DNA of 64,000 bases from Paramacrobiotus metropolitanus. Its lineage: Eukaryota > Tardigrada > Eutardigrada > Parachela > Macrobiotidae. The position numbers were made by a program, and so were the translations under genes. Below are positions 37,901 through 43,923 of this stretch, piece after piece. The notes beneath the pieces were generated by a model, which was not told where the DNA came from, did no database searches, and was given only the letters and a program-made list of their open reading frames with translations. The stretch is from the NCBI RefSeq assembly GCF_019649055.1, contig NW_026570284.1:620001-684000 (forward strand), in the 5' to 3' direction. The stretch's first letter is position 1, and each line of letters opens with the position of its first letter.

Positions 37901-40900
37901 GATAAAAACAACAAACTGGATCATACAGATCGCATGATATCAGTATCATGTAAACTCAGTTTGTAGCCAGTTTAAAATTATTCTTTTTCAGAAAAATTTC
38001 AACAACTACAGCCAGAATAAAATTAACTAAATTAATCATTAATTTAGTTAAAAAGCCAGATCTACGTAGTGGGATCACCACTATGAAATACGTTTAAATT
38101 CAGCCATTTCAATTTCAGAATGGCCTTCGCCAGACTCTACGATAAAGACTGCAAGGCATGCCACTACAACACAGAGAGACGTCCTTGTATGGATCATCTC
38201 TTCATGGATACGCCAGACCTACCCAGCCAGGTCGAAGCACTCGTAACGGAGGTCGTAAATGGCAGCCGCGATGCTTACGACCGTGTACGCCAGTCCAAAT
38301 ATTGGCCCCACGTTGAAGCCAGTTACAGCTTTCATCGGAAAGTTTTCAGCGCCGTTAGCCAGCACATCAAATTCACCGGCGGATGGCGAGATGCACCAGT
38401 GCCGCCTGAGCCAAAAATTCCTGACGCTCAATCCACTACTCCTTTGGGAGTTGCAGGATGTAGCCAGCCAACCCCCAGCCCAACAATGATGCATCGCGCA
38501 CCACAGGACTCACATCCTCAGCCGCGCTATGCAGACGCAACCAAAAAGCCAGCAATTCCCCAGTCAGACCGACAGCAGAGTGGCGCACGAGGCAGTTACA
38601 ACCCTCGTACTGGCCCCGTTTTTGATCAGCCAACACCCACATCTTCGGTAGGTTGTAATAGCGGCAGAACAAGTGTAATGTCAGATTTTGACGATCAGTT
38701 GAACTTTCCACAGGGAAAAGGCAGAAAACCGAAGATCGAAAAGCCAAAAATCATCCCACGCCCGCAATCAGAAGAAGTGCAGGTCGACAAAATCATGAAG
38801 CACTTCAACCTGTTTGGGCAGTCTAAGGCATTCCAATACAAAAGAGCCATTCGAACAGTCGTTACTGAATTTAACGACTTTGCCAGTGAAATCGATCTTT
38901 ATGGGCAGTTGGAACAACGCGACTACAGCGTGGAAGGTCCTCATGGAGAGGAATTGGAGTATCAGTACGCCAACGGTAGGCAGAACAACCTGAAAACCTT
39001 CCTCGACTTGGATGAATTGGATAAGCCAATTTCAACCGTCGATTATGAGGCACTCTCACAACTCCAGTACCACGGAAAAATCCATTGGGAGGATTACCTC
39101 TTCCAGTGGGTCAGCGCTGAATCCAACCCAGCGTTATTCCTGGTCGCATGTAAGGCAGCAATCCATTGTTTCCAGACACTCCAGTACGACAAGACTCTTG
39201 AGGAAGTTCGTTGGAACATCCCGAAATCACGCCAGTACAACTGCAGATTGTTCGCCCGTATGCTGGCAGCCCTACTTGGTCATTACAACAGCCATTCCTA
39301 CTTGTACGACCGTAAATCAGAAGGACGCCTTCAGAACAACTGCAAAGCCATCGGAAGACCACACCTGCCAGAACAACAGAAGGAGATTTACGAACGAGCC
39401 TTAGCCAGACCTACTCCTAAAGAAAAGCCAAAAATCCTCACTTACGTCCAGGATCCCGTCGATATGGTTACTGACCATATCGATCGCCTGAAAACCCGTA
39501 GTGAGAAGAAGCGCAAGGCAGCTGAACTAACCTCCAGACAGAACTCCAATGAACGCAGCGTTGCAGCATCACCAACTACGCCAGCACAACCAGCACTCAA
39601 GAAGCCAACAGGCGAAAATGAATCAGCCCTATCAGAGGAGATGAAAACTCCACAGCAGGCAGACCTCAGTGATGCGTTGAACGCATTAAAAGGAGCATCC
39701 TTGAACGACGACAAGGATGTGGATACTGAAATGCCAGACAAAAACACGGAGAAATTGGAGAAACAGCCAGAACAACCAGCTGATGAACCAGCTAAGCCAG
39801 CAGATAATGCACTTGACGGCAGAACTATTGAATTGCATACCGATCAGGATGTGGATGATATTCCAGGTGCAAATTGAGGGGTTTGCGTCAGAATACGCCA
39901 TGTCCTAAGTCAGACCTACATCAGCCACACCTACTTATCATTCTTACACTCCATGAACAGATACGGTTCATGAGAGTTTGGAATAACTCCTTGGGCAGAT
40001 ACGGTCCTTGTGAGTTTGGAGTTGGAATAACCCGTTGGATTGGATGGATTGTAACCCGCCAGCGGAATTCCGGTATTTTTCTTTTGTTTTTCTCTAACAG
40101 ACCAAATTCCTGTTTTTGTGATAACATTAAATTGCATCTCGATGGATTTTTATTTTGGTAATTTTAATAATAAGGCAATAAGCCAAATTTTTATCGCCCT
40201 TAAGGCTATGTTGTACTTTTGTGTTCTTATTGTAAGACACAGGAAAGGCATTCAATTTTCATAAACTAACCATACAAAACCATTTGTGTAAGGCAATCGT
40301 ACTTCAATCAGTCCTATCGTTTAACCAGTCTTTACCGTTTCGCCATGGTAAATTAAGAGCCAAAAACTACTCCTAAACAGGCAAACCAGAGGCAAGATAC
40401 GCGCTCAATACTCAAGTGGTTGGTGAACGGTCGAGAAGTGGTTAAGCTTGAGAATCAACGTGAACTCGGTAACACTGGTTTGCGAGTTGCGAGTGTTGCG
40501 AGGAAACGTGAGCGACTTCTGGTGTCAGCCAGTCCTACAGGCAGTGTGTTGATTTCGTTATGGCACAAACTGCACTGAGCAGCGCTATGGCGGAATAGCA
40601 TACGATCAACATTCAGACCTACTCAGGACACCACAGGGAAGCAACATCGGTATCTCGTACTCTTGCGTTTCTCGTATTACCAGTGCAATGCCGGGAGATC
40701 AGCGGGCCTCGCGAGACCTCGGCACCCCACCCAGTGGCATGAGGGAGACTCCGTCAGGATAGTCAGGCTATGGACGCCTTCGTACTATCGGGAGTGTACG
40801 CGTGAGCCAGCACTATATCGTCAGGCAGTACTATTGTTTAGAGCCATTCTCACTGTTATACGGCATTGCGAGCCATAGCACGGCAGCGTATGTGCTTGTA

Positions 40901-41518
40901 CGAGTTTACTCGTGCAGTGCACTACGTACAACTCGTACATCAGCCACTCTCACTTCAGGCATAGTACTTTGCAGGTAGCCAGCACAGACTTCACAGTCTG
41001 CACAGTCATTACGATATTCGGTGATTTCCGTGCTTGGCATTCCCACCTGTGTCATAGGATGATGTTTATGTTGTGATTTATATATTTATGAGCCATAAAT
41101 ATTGATATTTACGTCTTCCCAGTGCGTTTTCCCTATTTCCGGTAGAGTCGTAGGCTCTAGGCCCCTTACGTAGTGTACGGCCTAGATCGCACCACTTGTA
41201 TCTACGTTGACTACAGCACATTGAAGAAACTGTTCTGCTTAGATTTTCCGATCGGCAAACTTAGTTCCAAATTTTTTTGCAGGCTTTCTATTGGTTAGCC
41301 ATGTGTGCATATGGAGCGGATGCCTTTTTCAAATTCAAGTCCTGGCGAACTGGGCAAGCTGCACCAGGTTAGACGGGTTTAATTCATTAGACTGCAGTCA
41401 CTGCACTCAAACACATATATGCTTGCCTTTTGCGATTTCGATACTTCTAAAAATTGTTGCTCATATGTATTTTTACTTCTGATAAAGCTGCTTCGTGCCT
41501 GTAGTCGCATCATATTGA
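22981..41518 (+). CDS. MARVEL-domain protein, module B, with a 17-kb retrotransposon in intron 4
   Basis: Exons: 22981-23160, 23326-23367, 23480-23719, 23933-24031, then after the retrotransposon 41283-41367 and a short terminal exon 41505-41518 (TGA). The lengths add up to 219 residues in one consistent frame, so the coding part is intact. Exon 2 reads YIKTFSGILKIIEL; TM4 reads FYWLAMCAYGADAFFKFK followed by SWR, the usual MARVEL C-terminus. Exon 3 carries an extended Cys/His/Trp-rich extracellular loop between TM1 and TM2. Exon 5 is 85 nt and ends in phase 1, exactly as in modules A and I. Intron 4 is now about 17.25 kb because it holds the LTR element 24054-41191. The gene is functional only if that intron is still removed. 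The last exon is short and less certain; it is homologous to the 5' part of the linker exon found before other modules. Confidence 0.8.
24054..24896 (+). repeat. 5' LTR of element 1, carrying a nested LINE fragment
   Basis: 843 bp, of which 391 bp are the nested insertion plus its duplicated target; the remaining 452 bp match the 3' LTR except at two positions. It starts TGAGGGAG and ends CCTAGATCGCA. A TATA-like TTTATATATTTATG lies near 24781, followed by an ATAAAT-type poly(A) signal, giving a plausible U3/R layout. Confidence 0.95.
24229..24612 (+). mobile_element. Nested 3' fragment of a LINE-type (non-LTR) retrotransposon
   Basis: A 384-bp insertion present only in the 5' LTR, flanked by a 7-bp duplication ACTCGTG (24222-24228, 24613-24619). 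It holds the C-terminal end of an open frame ending with TGA at 24548, then about 60 bp of 3' untranslated sequence. The protein shows the pattern ALVFETMGVWG...LGKMLFE...FLKQRISVALMRGNAA, which is the C-terminal region typical of many LINE reverse transcriptases. It is a 5'-truncated copy. Because it is absent from the 3' LTR, it inserted after element 1 was already in place. Confidence 0.85.
24897..24907 (+). other. Primer-binding site of element 1 (initiator tRNA-Met type)
   Basis: TGGTAGCAGAG directly follows the CA end of the 5' LTR. It is complementary to the last 11 bases, including CCA, of eukaryotic initiator tRNA-Met, a common primer for Ty3/gypsy elements. Confidence 0.85.
24908..25958 (+). 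other. Untranslated leader of element 1
   Basis: About 1 kb without a coding frame. It contains roughly eight GCCAG pentamers on the plus strand between 25081 and 25800, about ten times chance, the same motif that fills the coding part. Packaging or translation signals would be expected here. Confidence 0.6.
25959..28352 (+). CDS. gag: Gag polyprotein of element 1, with two in-frame TAG codons
   Basis: Structural protein that forms the retrotransposon particle. The first in-frame ATG is 25959 (MFRRLRDTLSPF); the frame runs to TAA 28350-28352 and is interrupted only by TAG at 26715-26717 and 27687-27689. Order: acidic/glutamine-rich N-terminal half with coiled-coil character near the first TAG, then a retrotransposon Gag capsid-type domain (about 27220-27660, with GFLTLFELAKKAGEW and TWFSGIMASS), then a basic region and a CCHC zinc knuckle (CX2CX4HX4C, 27921-27962), then an Arg/Ser-rich and Asp/Ser-rich tail. 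The stops may be readthrough sites or inactivating changes. Pol is reached by a -1 frameshift at the end of this frame. Confidence 0.85.
28334..34672 (+). CDS. pol: Pol polyprotein of element 1 (protease, RT, RNase H, integrase)
   Basis: Expressed as a Gag-Pol fusion through the -1 frameshift; the frame is open from 28334 and its first possible own start (GTG 28514) is probably not used. Domains in order: aspartic protease with DTGA at 28838-28849; a long Lys/Pro/Gln-rich linker of about 650 codons, unusual in length; reverse transcriptase with FVRMPFGVCNGPATFQ and the catalytic YLDD at 31715-31726; RNase H (IECDASTIGIGAVLQ, about 32160-32520); integrase zinc finger (HX-H...CX2C, about 33047-33180), DDE core (LKGPLK region, NTDRGSHF, HPQGRGLVE) and a GPF-type C-terminal module (KYDGPFEVV). 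An Asp/Ser/Lys-rich tail ends the protein. No internal stop or frameshift is seen, so the enzyme part looks active. Confidence 0.95.
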   Translation, partial: ARFKRLRAAATGSAVPHPKKPPDKPVLQKVPANKPVQRKAAVNRPATKPVTSNPACHSVTVVPQQVTAKPIQKQIKTPKPVNQTNLSQFISQATLEIIPELTTNKSEQPEQKASVTSNGFTVESDCECTVDLNPAVHHCHIGICDEPRKSPTLTDPVTIGTARVNAMIDTGAETSLISDQLCRQYNLIQKPLSKHMHIRGIGGVCNFSVTHYASVPIKINGNVVLRSMYVKPLCADSVHLLIGQDFLANAVMVADCGKVSHLRPKFKRVLPYPVNQSNPAKPAALEVYQSSAAVSAPLEVNQSRPALYATLESDLAKKPGVSSYPIPVATALPLDAAQKGDKRHKNLLHTEAQPQARKQKSVKPVQNKIKPEIKSVKKPKIIKLPDLTLPKPDENTVNQINAWLAYRVYVRQIQKLANYKHRICKFYRSQIKARKTIKTKGLTATSVKWILTKQLEGIKQEILYEYKLLEQDRRQIDTKFTSYQMPKPECLEITTLKINKWPHRVWKSLDPAIFGSFTYQPYNQANASRTPMIIKKRVKFSDDLLHIRLFDKNKPVKSNPIKNIKPTKGILPLKNLYQTPKPDQLPQTQPVTYSQVLETFVYQPQETIAYKPMADYLAFHYCPFQPEKSPEQFLESSSAQQPVNTKPDITEKTLSEQIPLGTVNLKEMLEEWKKPYKLRLQYFHDNSSLKKPEILPQPAVAPQQPVEVELQHKPVQINLIDEPIIAICDQPCLQPEIITLQERSHGDLRDVASNTEPELQSTEVLHSTDQSQSDPVLTVQPENPLLNIVVADVEQPETFRSRAIKVFACDNFTLQPGLNWVSVKTRADKPTTIGDLYMFSPNPALYSSGKLIPVAGLVQPQAEIMDFFVINSSRQRRVLKRGTWVGVLEDYEEMETVSVGSVKLSERTPEEQAEIREQISQMKMNPDLTPEEKKQFTDLCEEFADIFPTSKQLYGVKPETASHIIGTGDAKPVKSQPHRTSWRGRQIIAEHIKDMEKKGIIRPSKSNWSFPVVLAIKKNPDGSIGTRFCVNYIKLNNLTKKNNYPLPNADELLDAVSENKFYFTFDCSSGFWQIPMHPDSVEKTAFITQDGLYEFVRMPFGVCNGPATFQAAMNKTLARVRHLGIFAYLDDIIVAAKTFAEALMKVRLLFECLRETGFTLKPSKCHIAKPELHFLGHIVSDKGITTDPAKITAIQNYPQPTNEKEMRSFLGLANYYRKFVKGYASLTQNLYSLLSKDKDVARDWKPEHTAEFETIKKALTTTPVLARFDPAKQAVIECDASTIGIGAVLQQDGHPVAYASRLLTDAETRYAITELECLAVVYAISKFRHFIEFSEFTVRTDHQALANLIRSASNRQGMNPRLTRWALQLGSHHINIEYKPGRFCHNADALSRHPVDPAVPEEEWDDHFSTPFVRMVTVSDTSDFQETTSVGLVRVTNPQNATGMRQKNTSNTGMGNTSATETSSQKDIEISTTTVSEASQTQNTQPNKIAQPVADEDEEGNFNFLRSEQLNDPALEKIILYLEDKPESQDLQTNYRLFQLHHGVLYRRSEKDDRLNRRFVVSRHWRVDIMRALHGSPAGGHLGTQKTSHVISARYYWDNMTSDIHQYIKQCQKCQFRKVPRKALPGKLQQVQTGEPFFRIQVDLKGPLKVSKKGNNTIAVAIDQLTKFVIAKAIPDQKAESVADFLLHDVILPYGAPFIINTDRGSHFLNDLISAITKQLKIKHHFGTAYHPQGRGLVERQMQWIGDGLSMLVGRANEKRWDEFLPFIVAAYNRTVQKTIRHSPFYMLYAREQSLPGDTITQTNLPDDYDSIDDYLEKFKYRLNAAHDAARAYIDEDFQRKAETYNQHKSKPDFTIGSLVNLRQQQKKGESKDLRFKYDGPFEVVKFPSENEVAIIRREYPNDSDVVAIDRLKSYTPEDPDFSKPIKTRIILSDIDNAKILGKTKRDKNKQPIPPAKLSTGLLKVKLKVPQKKSDEIISPTSTAADTSADQPVSDTSTDSGINAHTSTSPEATSTGGDSSPQPPVKIRKNSKRQVKPKSASSDTSESSSSDSDGSWTITANSKGKVKIKRHRQTPNDLLSQPLDSETDAEDADLVEKLTRPKRRKPRFPPAS
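28340..28400 (+). promoter_or_regulatory. Programmed -1 ribosomal frameshift signal (gag to pol)
   Basis: The heptamer T TTA AAC at 28340-28346 sits in the correct gag phase for tandem -1 slippage and lies inside the 19-nt window where gag (to 28352) and the pol frame (open from 28334) overlap. After a 6-nt spacer, GGGCAGCAG (28353-28361) pairs with CTGCTGTCCC (28371-28380; one bulged T). The loop bases CCGGC (28365-28369) can pair with GCCGG (28396-28400), an H-type pseudoknot. This matches the known arrangement of retroviral and coronaviral -1 signals. Confidence 0.85.
34673..35154 (+). other. Non-coding spacer of element 1 between pol and ORF3
   Basis: Contains three degenerate copies of the U5/primer-site junction motif (AGATCGCATGG near 34683, AGATCGTATGGTAGCAG near 34798, AGATCGCAGGTAGCA near 34839) and many GCCAG pentamers. 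No protein is encoded. Confidence 0.6.
35155..37524 (+). CDS. Element 1 ORF3: 789-aa protein with four apparent winged-helix (linker-histone-like) repeats
   Basis: Starts at ATG 35155 after a long spacer; stop TAG 37522. The N-terminal half is disordered: basic start (RGGSRRRGYPRK), an acidic patch followed by HVMIIGEVE, which fits a SUMO-interaction motif, a Gln-rich coiled stretch, then Pro/Arg/Ser-rich sequence. The C-terminal half (about residues 416-775) contains four repeats of about 70 residues with a helix-helix-helix-wing pattern. Repeats 2 (about 509-587) and 4 (about 702-775) are closest to linker-histone H15 domains: AINEIHDPNGST...YIQAVFP...AALRELV and AIHEIADPSGTT...YIRAILP. Repeats 1 (about 416-490) and 3 (about 617-687) are more diverged. 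Linker-histone domains bind nucleosomal DNA, so a chromatin-binding or genome-packaging role is inferred. It is not an Env protein. Family assignment is by eye only. Confidence 0.75.
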   Translation: MDPNRGGSRRRGYPRKQADPQNTSQSQQEPDSSETSEEEHVMIIGEVERPATSHSTYSESEQLANVGLQPVPKVESAEPLSTSTQGSTMMAGLTQADFTRLMQENQQLQQQLLQMQGSQPPEQQADEPDSSSSPRPVKTEQQLEPENTGNASSTLQPVSNIPPTAAELYQAYLSSSKPEFTPRAPTSDFHPINRPKPVKTEQTPFVRQPDLSRVVRARVPNADQLRASSSRANTGPSRNTRSQDRQRDRISTISEPHSTGVVPPPPGFSPPLPASMTQHIPNSVHQYRFRNPRSTEPDLPCRRGYSWVTATKSGDPARASGRAVPTGRPPAPVRQPVPPFPGFATLDMTRQRAPIYSPPTLQRRSDEDSPEYTQPQLLGYKTPEASPIKPVQTCVPGQPGRSSESKRPRSDEDRRARITALIPKILEAIRYAKETQKTRPTLSVLEGIYRTRLGGLQASLAEFREAVDLAVNTGRIVRTFSSGNNQWNTEATYTTPQVRRNQHQDNPLILPRQFRYAVEAAINEIHDPNGSTNLEIIQYIQAVFPQPDMTPAEAIRTIQAALRELVQRRVVEELPNPGAVQPPFHRYALTSTHAQRVSALTGEPIKDIPAVPHQNPMPHPNDILLVIGQLQAQLRRPTPDAVWQSLFEERPDYTVVAVSYVLRQMTISRHIIRQFHGTNQPVYITPANTESRLSELRQNNPDPWRALITRAIHEIADPSGTTISEAVLYIRAILPDMPSMPAPQTTMYERHLMDDEDFVYDIDVHRGVCFRLTHPLSSPPQASQPPAKR
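37525..38119 (+). repeat. Array of hairpins built on the U5/primer-site junction motif
   Basis: Seven copies of AGATCGCATGGTA-type sequence occur between about 37584 and 37945. In the first four (37584, 37644, 37703, 37773) the motif is followed within 4-10 bases by a complement of type CTACTNTGNGAT, giving RNA stems of about 12-14 pairs with conserved G-U pairs; the second is closed by a GCAA (GNRA) tetraloop. Each unit then continues into a TTTTAGCCAGTT-like tail. Copies five and six share AATTAAGGCAGATAAA; the seventh forms a CATGATA/TATCATG hairpin. The motif equals the end of the LTR plus the start of the primer-binding site. Confidence 0.8.
38120..39877 (+). CDS. Element 1 ORF4: orphan 585-aa protein with N-terminal Cys/His cluster
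   Basis: Starts at ATG 38120 (MAFARLYDKD) and ends with TGA 39875. An N-terminal cluster CKACHYNTERRPCMDH could bind zinc. A middle region rich in Pro/Gln/Ser precedes a predicted folded part (about residues 200-440) with many aromatic and charged residues, for example HWEDYLFQWVSAESNP and LFARMLAALLGHYNSH. The C-terminus is Lys/Glu/Asp-rich with a possible nuclear signal (SEKKRKAAEL). No membrane segment or signal peptide is seen, so it is not an envelope protein. I do not recognise a family. It shares the GCCAG/GGCAG composition of the rest of the element, so it is an integral part of it and not a captured host exon of recent date. Confidence 0.7.
   Translation: MAFARLYDKDCKACHYNTERRPCMDHLFMDTPDLPSQVEALVTEVVNGSRDAYDRVRQSKYWPHVEASYSFHRKVFSAVSQHIKFTGGWRDAPVPPEPKIPDAQSTTPLGVAGCSQPTPSPTMMHRAPQDSHPQPRYADATKKPAIPQSDRQQSGARGSYNPRTGPVFDQPTPTSSVGCNSGRTSVMSDFDDQLNFPQGKGRKPKIEKPKIIPRPQSEEVQVDKIMKHFNLFGQSKAFQYKRAIRTVVTEFNDFASEIDLYGQLEQRDYSVEGPHGEELEYQYANGRQNNLKTFLDLDELDKPISTVDYEALSQLQYHGKIHWEDYLFQWVSAESNPALFLVACKAAIHCFQTLQYDKTLEEVRWNIPKSRQYNCRLFARMLAALLGHYNSHSYLYDRKSEGRLQNNCKAIGRPHLPEQQKEIYERALARPTPKEKPKILTYVQDPVDMVTDHIDRLKTRSEKKRKAAELTSRQNSNERSVAASPTTPAQPALKKPTGENESALSEEMKTPQQADLSDALNALKGASLNDDKDVDTEMPDKNTEKLEKQPEQPADEPAKPADNALDGRTIELHTDQDVDDIPGAN
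39878..40739 (+). other. 3' untranslated tail of element 1
   Basis: No coding frame. A short direct repeat (GATACGGT...GAGAGTTTGGA-type units, about 39960-40025) is present. The bases just before the 3' LTR (CACCCCACCCAGTGGCA) are not purine-rich, so the expected polypurine tract is missing or atypical. Confidence 0.55.
40740..41191 (+). repeat. 3' LTR of element 1
   Basis: 452 bp, starting TGAGGGAG and ending CCTAGATCGCA; it matches the 5' LTR after removal of the nested LINE insertion, with two visible substitutions (in the ATTTCC(A/G)TGCTTGGCATTCC(T/C)A stretch). It is followed by the 4-bp target repeat CCAC. Confidence 0.95.
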
Positions 41519-41524
41519 CTAGGG

Positions 41525-43751
41525 ATGATTGAAAAATTGCCCTGGACGGAGACGCCAATCATAGTAACCGGAGTACAACCTTACTTTGACATACATGTAC
41601 GTTAACCTTATCTCATATCAAGCCAGTTTTGCGTTTGCTTTTTTTCGTTGATGCAACATGGAACTCAACGTGTGCGGGTGTTTATCAGTTTACGTGTACG
41701 TACTCCAATAGATTATGATTATCAGCTTATTTTCTAGTATCTTAAAACGCTTCCCGGGATTTTGAAAATTATAGAACTGGTAAGAGAGTACATAATTATG
41801 ACAGATCTACACATCTATATGCACAGATCTACGTAGAGTAGATGCAATGCAACACATTAGTTAATAAAGTAAATGATAATACAATGTACAAATGTCGTAC
41901 GTTTTCTAATGCGTACGATGCACTACGAGTACAGATAAGTAATCATGAATATAAAAAACATGACAAACAAGCTTGTATAGTACGTATTACGTAACCATGA
42001 AAATTAATGTATTTTTTTGCGTCTGTAGGTGTGCACAGCGATCGCATTTGTTCTTGGTGTCACCACATGGTCATCACAATAGCAGTATGTGATATATTTC
42101 GGTGCAACCTATATTTACAAATCAGCCTTGGGGATGCAAGTTACTATTGCGATCGTTTGCATTACCACGCTTGTACTTCTCATAATGCATCTGTTTCACA
42201 TCATGGAAGCATTTTGTACACTTCCCTGGATTAAAATCGTAAGAATGTCATTGCGTTCGCAGCCGTGTACAGAGTTTCCGTTACTTTTTTATTCATTCAC
42301 TGTATTTTCGTTTCGACGGAAGTATCCCACATCAGTATAAGCCGCAATTCTATATTTTTAATAATAAATAATGCACGCTACACTCCTGTATACAAAATGA
42401 AAACACAGTATGATAAGGTATCCTGCGGCTGCGTATGTATGAGGATTTATAATGACATGATCGTTCCAGGAAACGGTATATTACATATTTGCCGTACTCT
42501 GTTCGCTGTCCTCTGGAGCAGTTATGATACCATATGCCAACGAAAGAGATGCCAGCAGAGGGATGTGTGTGGTCGGTACCAACGTTCAGTATTGGTTTGT
42601 ATATCAGCTAATCACAGTTTGTAGTTGACACAAGACAGTGACCTATGCTACGGCCGAAAAACAAATCTTTTTTTTTAACAGCGCACCCTTTACGTACGTA
42701 TCTGTACCGCATGATACATTGTACGTGCGTAGTGCATACTTTATAGATATTTTTCCCTAGCGGTAGAAACTTTTCATTCTTAAAAGGGTAATTTATTTAT
42801 CACAGTAAATTACAGGGTGATGCGATGCAAATTACAGAATGATGCGATGCTATGCATTACGACCGTAGATATATGTACAGAATGCTTATTTGTGCAGTAG
42901 CGCTTACTATCTTTAAGGTCCAAATATTAAAAGAAAATGGCTATTCTCACCCCCTCTACACCCCTTTTGACTATTATTACTCCCCCCATCGTGCACACCC
43001 TTTTAGCTATTATCCCATACCCTTTTTTTAAATAAAATAAACACCTCTTTAGGCTGTTGTCACCAGCTTTCTTACCCCTTTTGACTATTGCCACTCCTTC
43101 GACATTTTTATTAGTCATTGTTACTAGCTAGGTTTGACCTTTCAGTCAGTTTAAGTAAACGTGTCTTATATTGTAGGAGGTACAAAGGGTTACGGTGATC
43201 ACTGGGTGCTGTTAATGCTGAAAGAGGGGCAGCGTGCAGCACCAAAGAAACTGTCATAATTGTGGACTTTTCGCGATAACATTCTGTGGAACTCATTAGC
43301 TAAAATTCTGAAGAGGTTAAGTTTAATATCGTAAAAATGCGACCGCATCTAATGGTAAGCGATGCATTAAGTGTCAATAAGCTTTGCTTGGCGCCTTTCC
43401 CTGTCGGTAGTGGCAGGAACAGAAATGAAAACAACCGCACGTGGCAAAATTATAAGAGTAAATTGGAAGGTGGTGGCAATAGCCAAATGGGGGTGCGGGG
43501 GCATAGGGTTTAAATTGACTGATCGCAGCAACTACGGATGTACTATGTACTTGTACTACCCAAATCGACTGCAAGCACAGAACTGTGCGCGCAGATATAC
43601 GAGTATTGTACGTATTATTCCCTTCTTAATTAATACTCGCTTTTTTGTTTAGTTTTTCTGCTGGACAGCGATGATTGCGTATATCGTAGATGCCCTCCTT
43701 ACCAAGAACGAATACAGAACGTTTCGTACAGAAGCCATCAACCAGCCCAAG
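41525..43751 (+). pseudogene. MARVEL-domain module C, with an internal stop
   Basis: Exons: 41525-41596 (or starting at a splice acceptor before 41505), 41738-41779 (YLKTLPGILKIIEL), 42029-42238, 42470-42571, 43653-43751. Each matches the family plan, and TM4 reads FFCWTAMIAYIVDALL. Exon 3 carries an in-frame TAG at 42080-42082, right after TM1 (TTWSSQ), with the rest of the exon open and conserved. The first ATG lies only seven bases after the stop of module B and in the same frame as module B's last exon, so exon 1 may be a linker exon of a longer transcript. No tail exon was found after 43751. Either a pseudogene or a product ending after TM1. Confidence 0.65.
42572..43652. repeat. Intron of module C with degenerate tandem repeats
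   Basis: Contains a duplicated ATGCGATGC block (about 42808-42850) and a degenerate minisatellite of ACCCCTTTTGACTATT-like units (about 42945-43105). No coding exon is recognised. Confidence 0.55.
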
Positions 43752-43923
43752 GTATTGCGGTTTAGTAGCCCATCGAAATTGAGATTTATAAATACTTTGA
43801 CGTACAACCATGACCTAGACCTTTACCAGATAACACATTTAATACCGGCGTTAATGCCTGCAACTGCTTTACACCCTAGTAAATACTCTGATCGATGGAA
43901 GATGTAACAAAATTGGTTTACAG

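Larger units (their letters stand above)
24054..41191 (+). mobile_element. 17.1-kb Ty3/gypsy-type LTR retrotransposon (element 1) with two extra ORFs
   Basis: Bounded by direct LTRs (TGAGGG...ATCGCA) and flanked by a 4-bp direct repeat CCAC (24050-24053, 41192-41195). Layout: 5' LTR, primer-binding site, about 1-kb leader, gag, -1 frameshift, pol, non-coding hairpin stretch, ORF3, hairpin array, ORF4, 0.86-kb tail, 3' LTR. Domain order protease-RT-RNase H-integrase is that of Ty3/gypsy (Metaviridae). The two LTRs differ at only two positions by eye once a nested insertion in the 5' copy is ignored, so the insertion is recent. Pol, ORF3 and ORF4 are uninterrupted; gag has two in-frame TAG codons. 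No env-like membrane protein is seen. No polypurine tract is obvious just before the 3' LTR. Confidence 0.95.

Noticed and set aside
38120-39877. ORF4 of element 1 as an envelope gene
   Set aside because: Its position suggests env, but there is no signal peptide, membrane segment or furin-like site.
42080-42082. Reassigned TAG codon in this organism
   Set aside because: Three unexpected TAGs (two in gag, one in module C) raised the idea, but TAG also terminates ORF3 of element 1 (doubled), modules D, H and I, so reassignment is unlikely.
42927-43118. Lys/Gly-rich minus-strand frame
   Set aside because: Encoded by a degenerate minisatellite inside the module C intron; the amino-acid pattern simply reflects the repeat.
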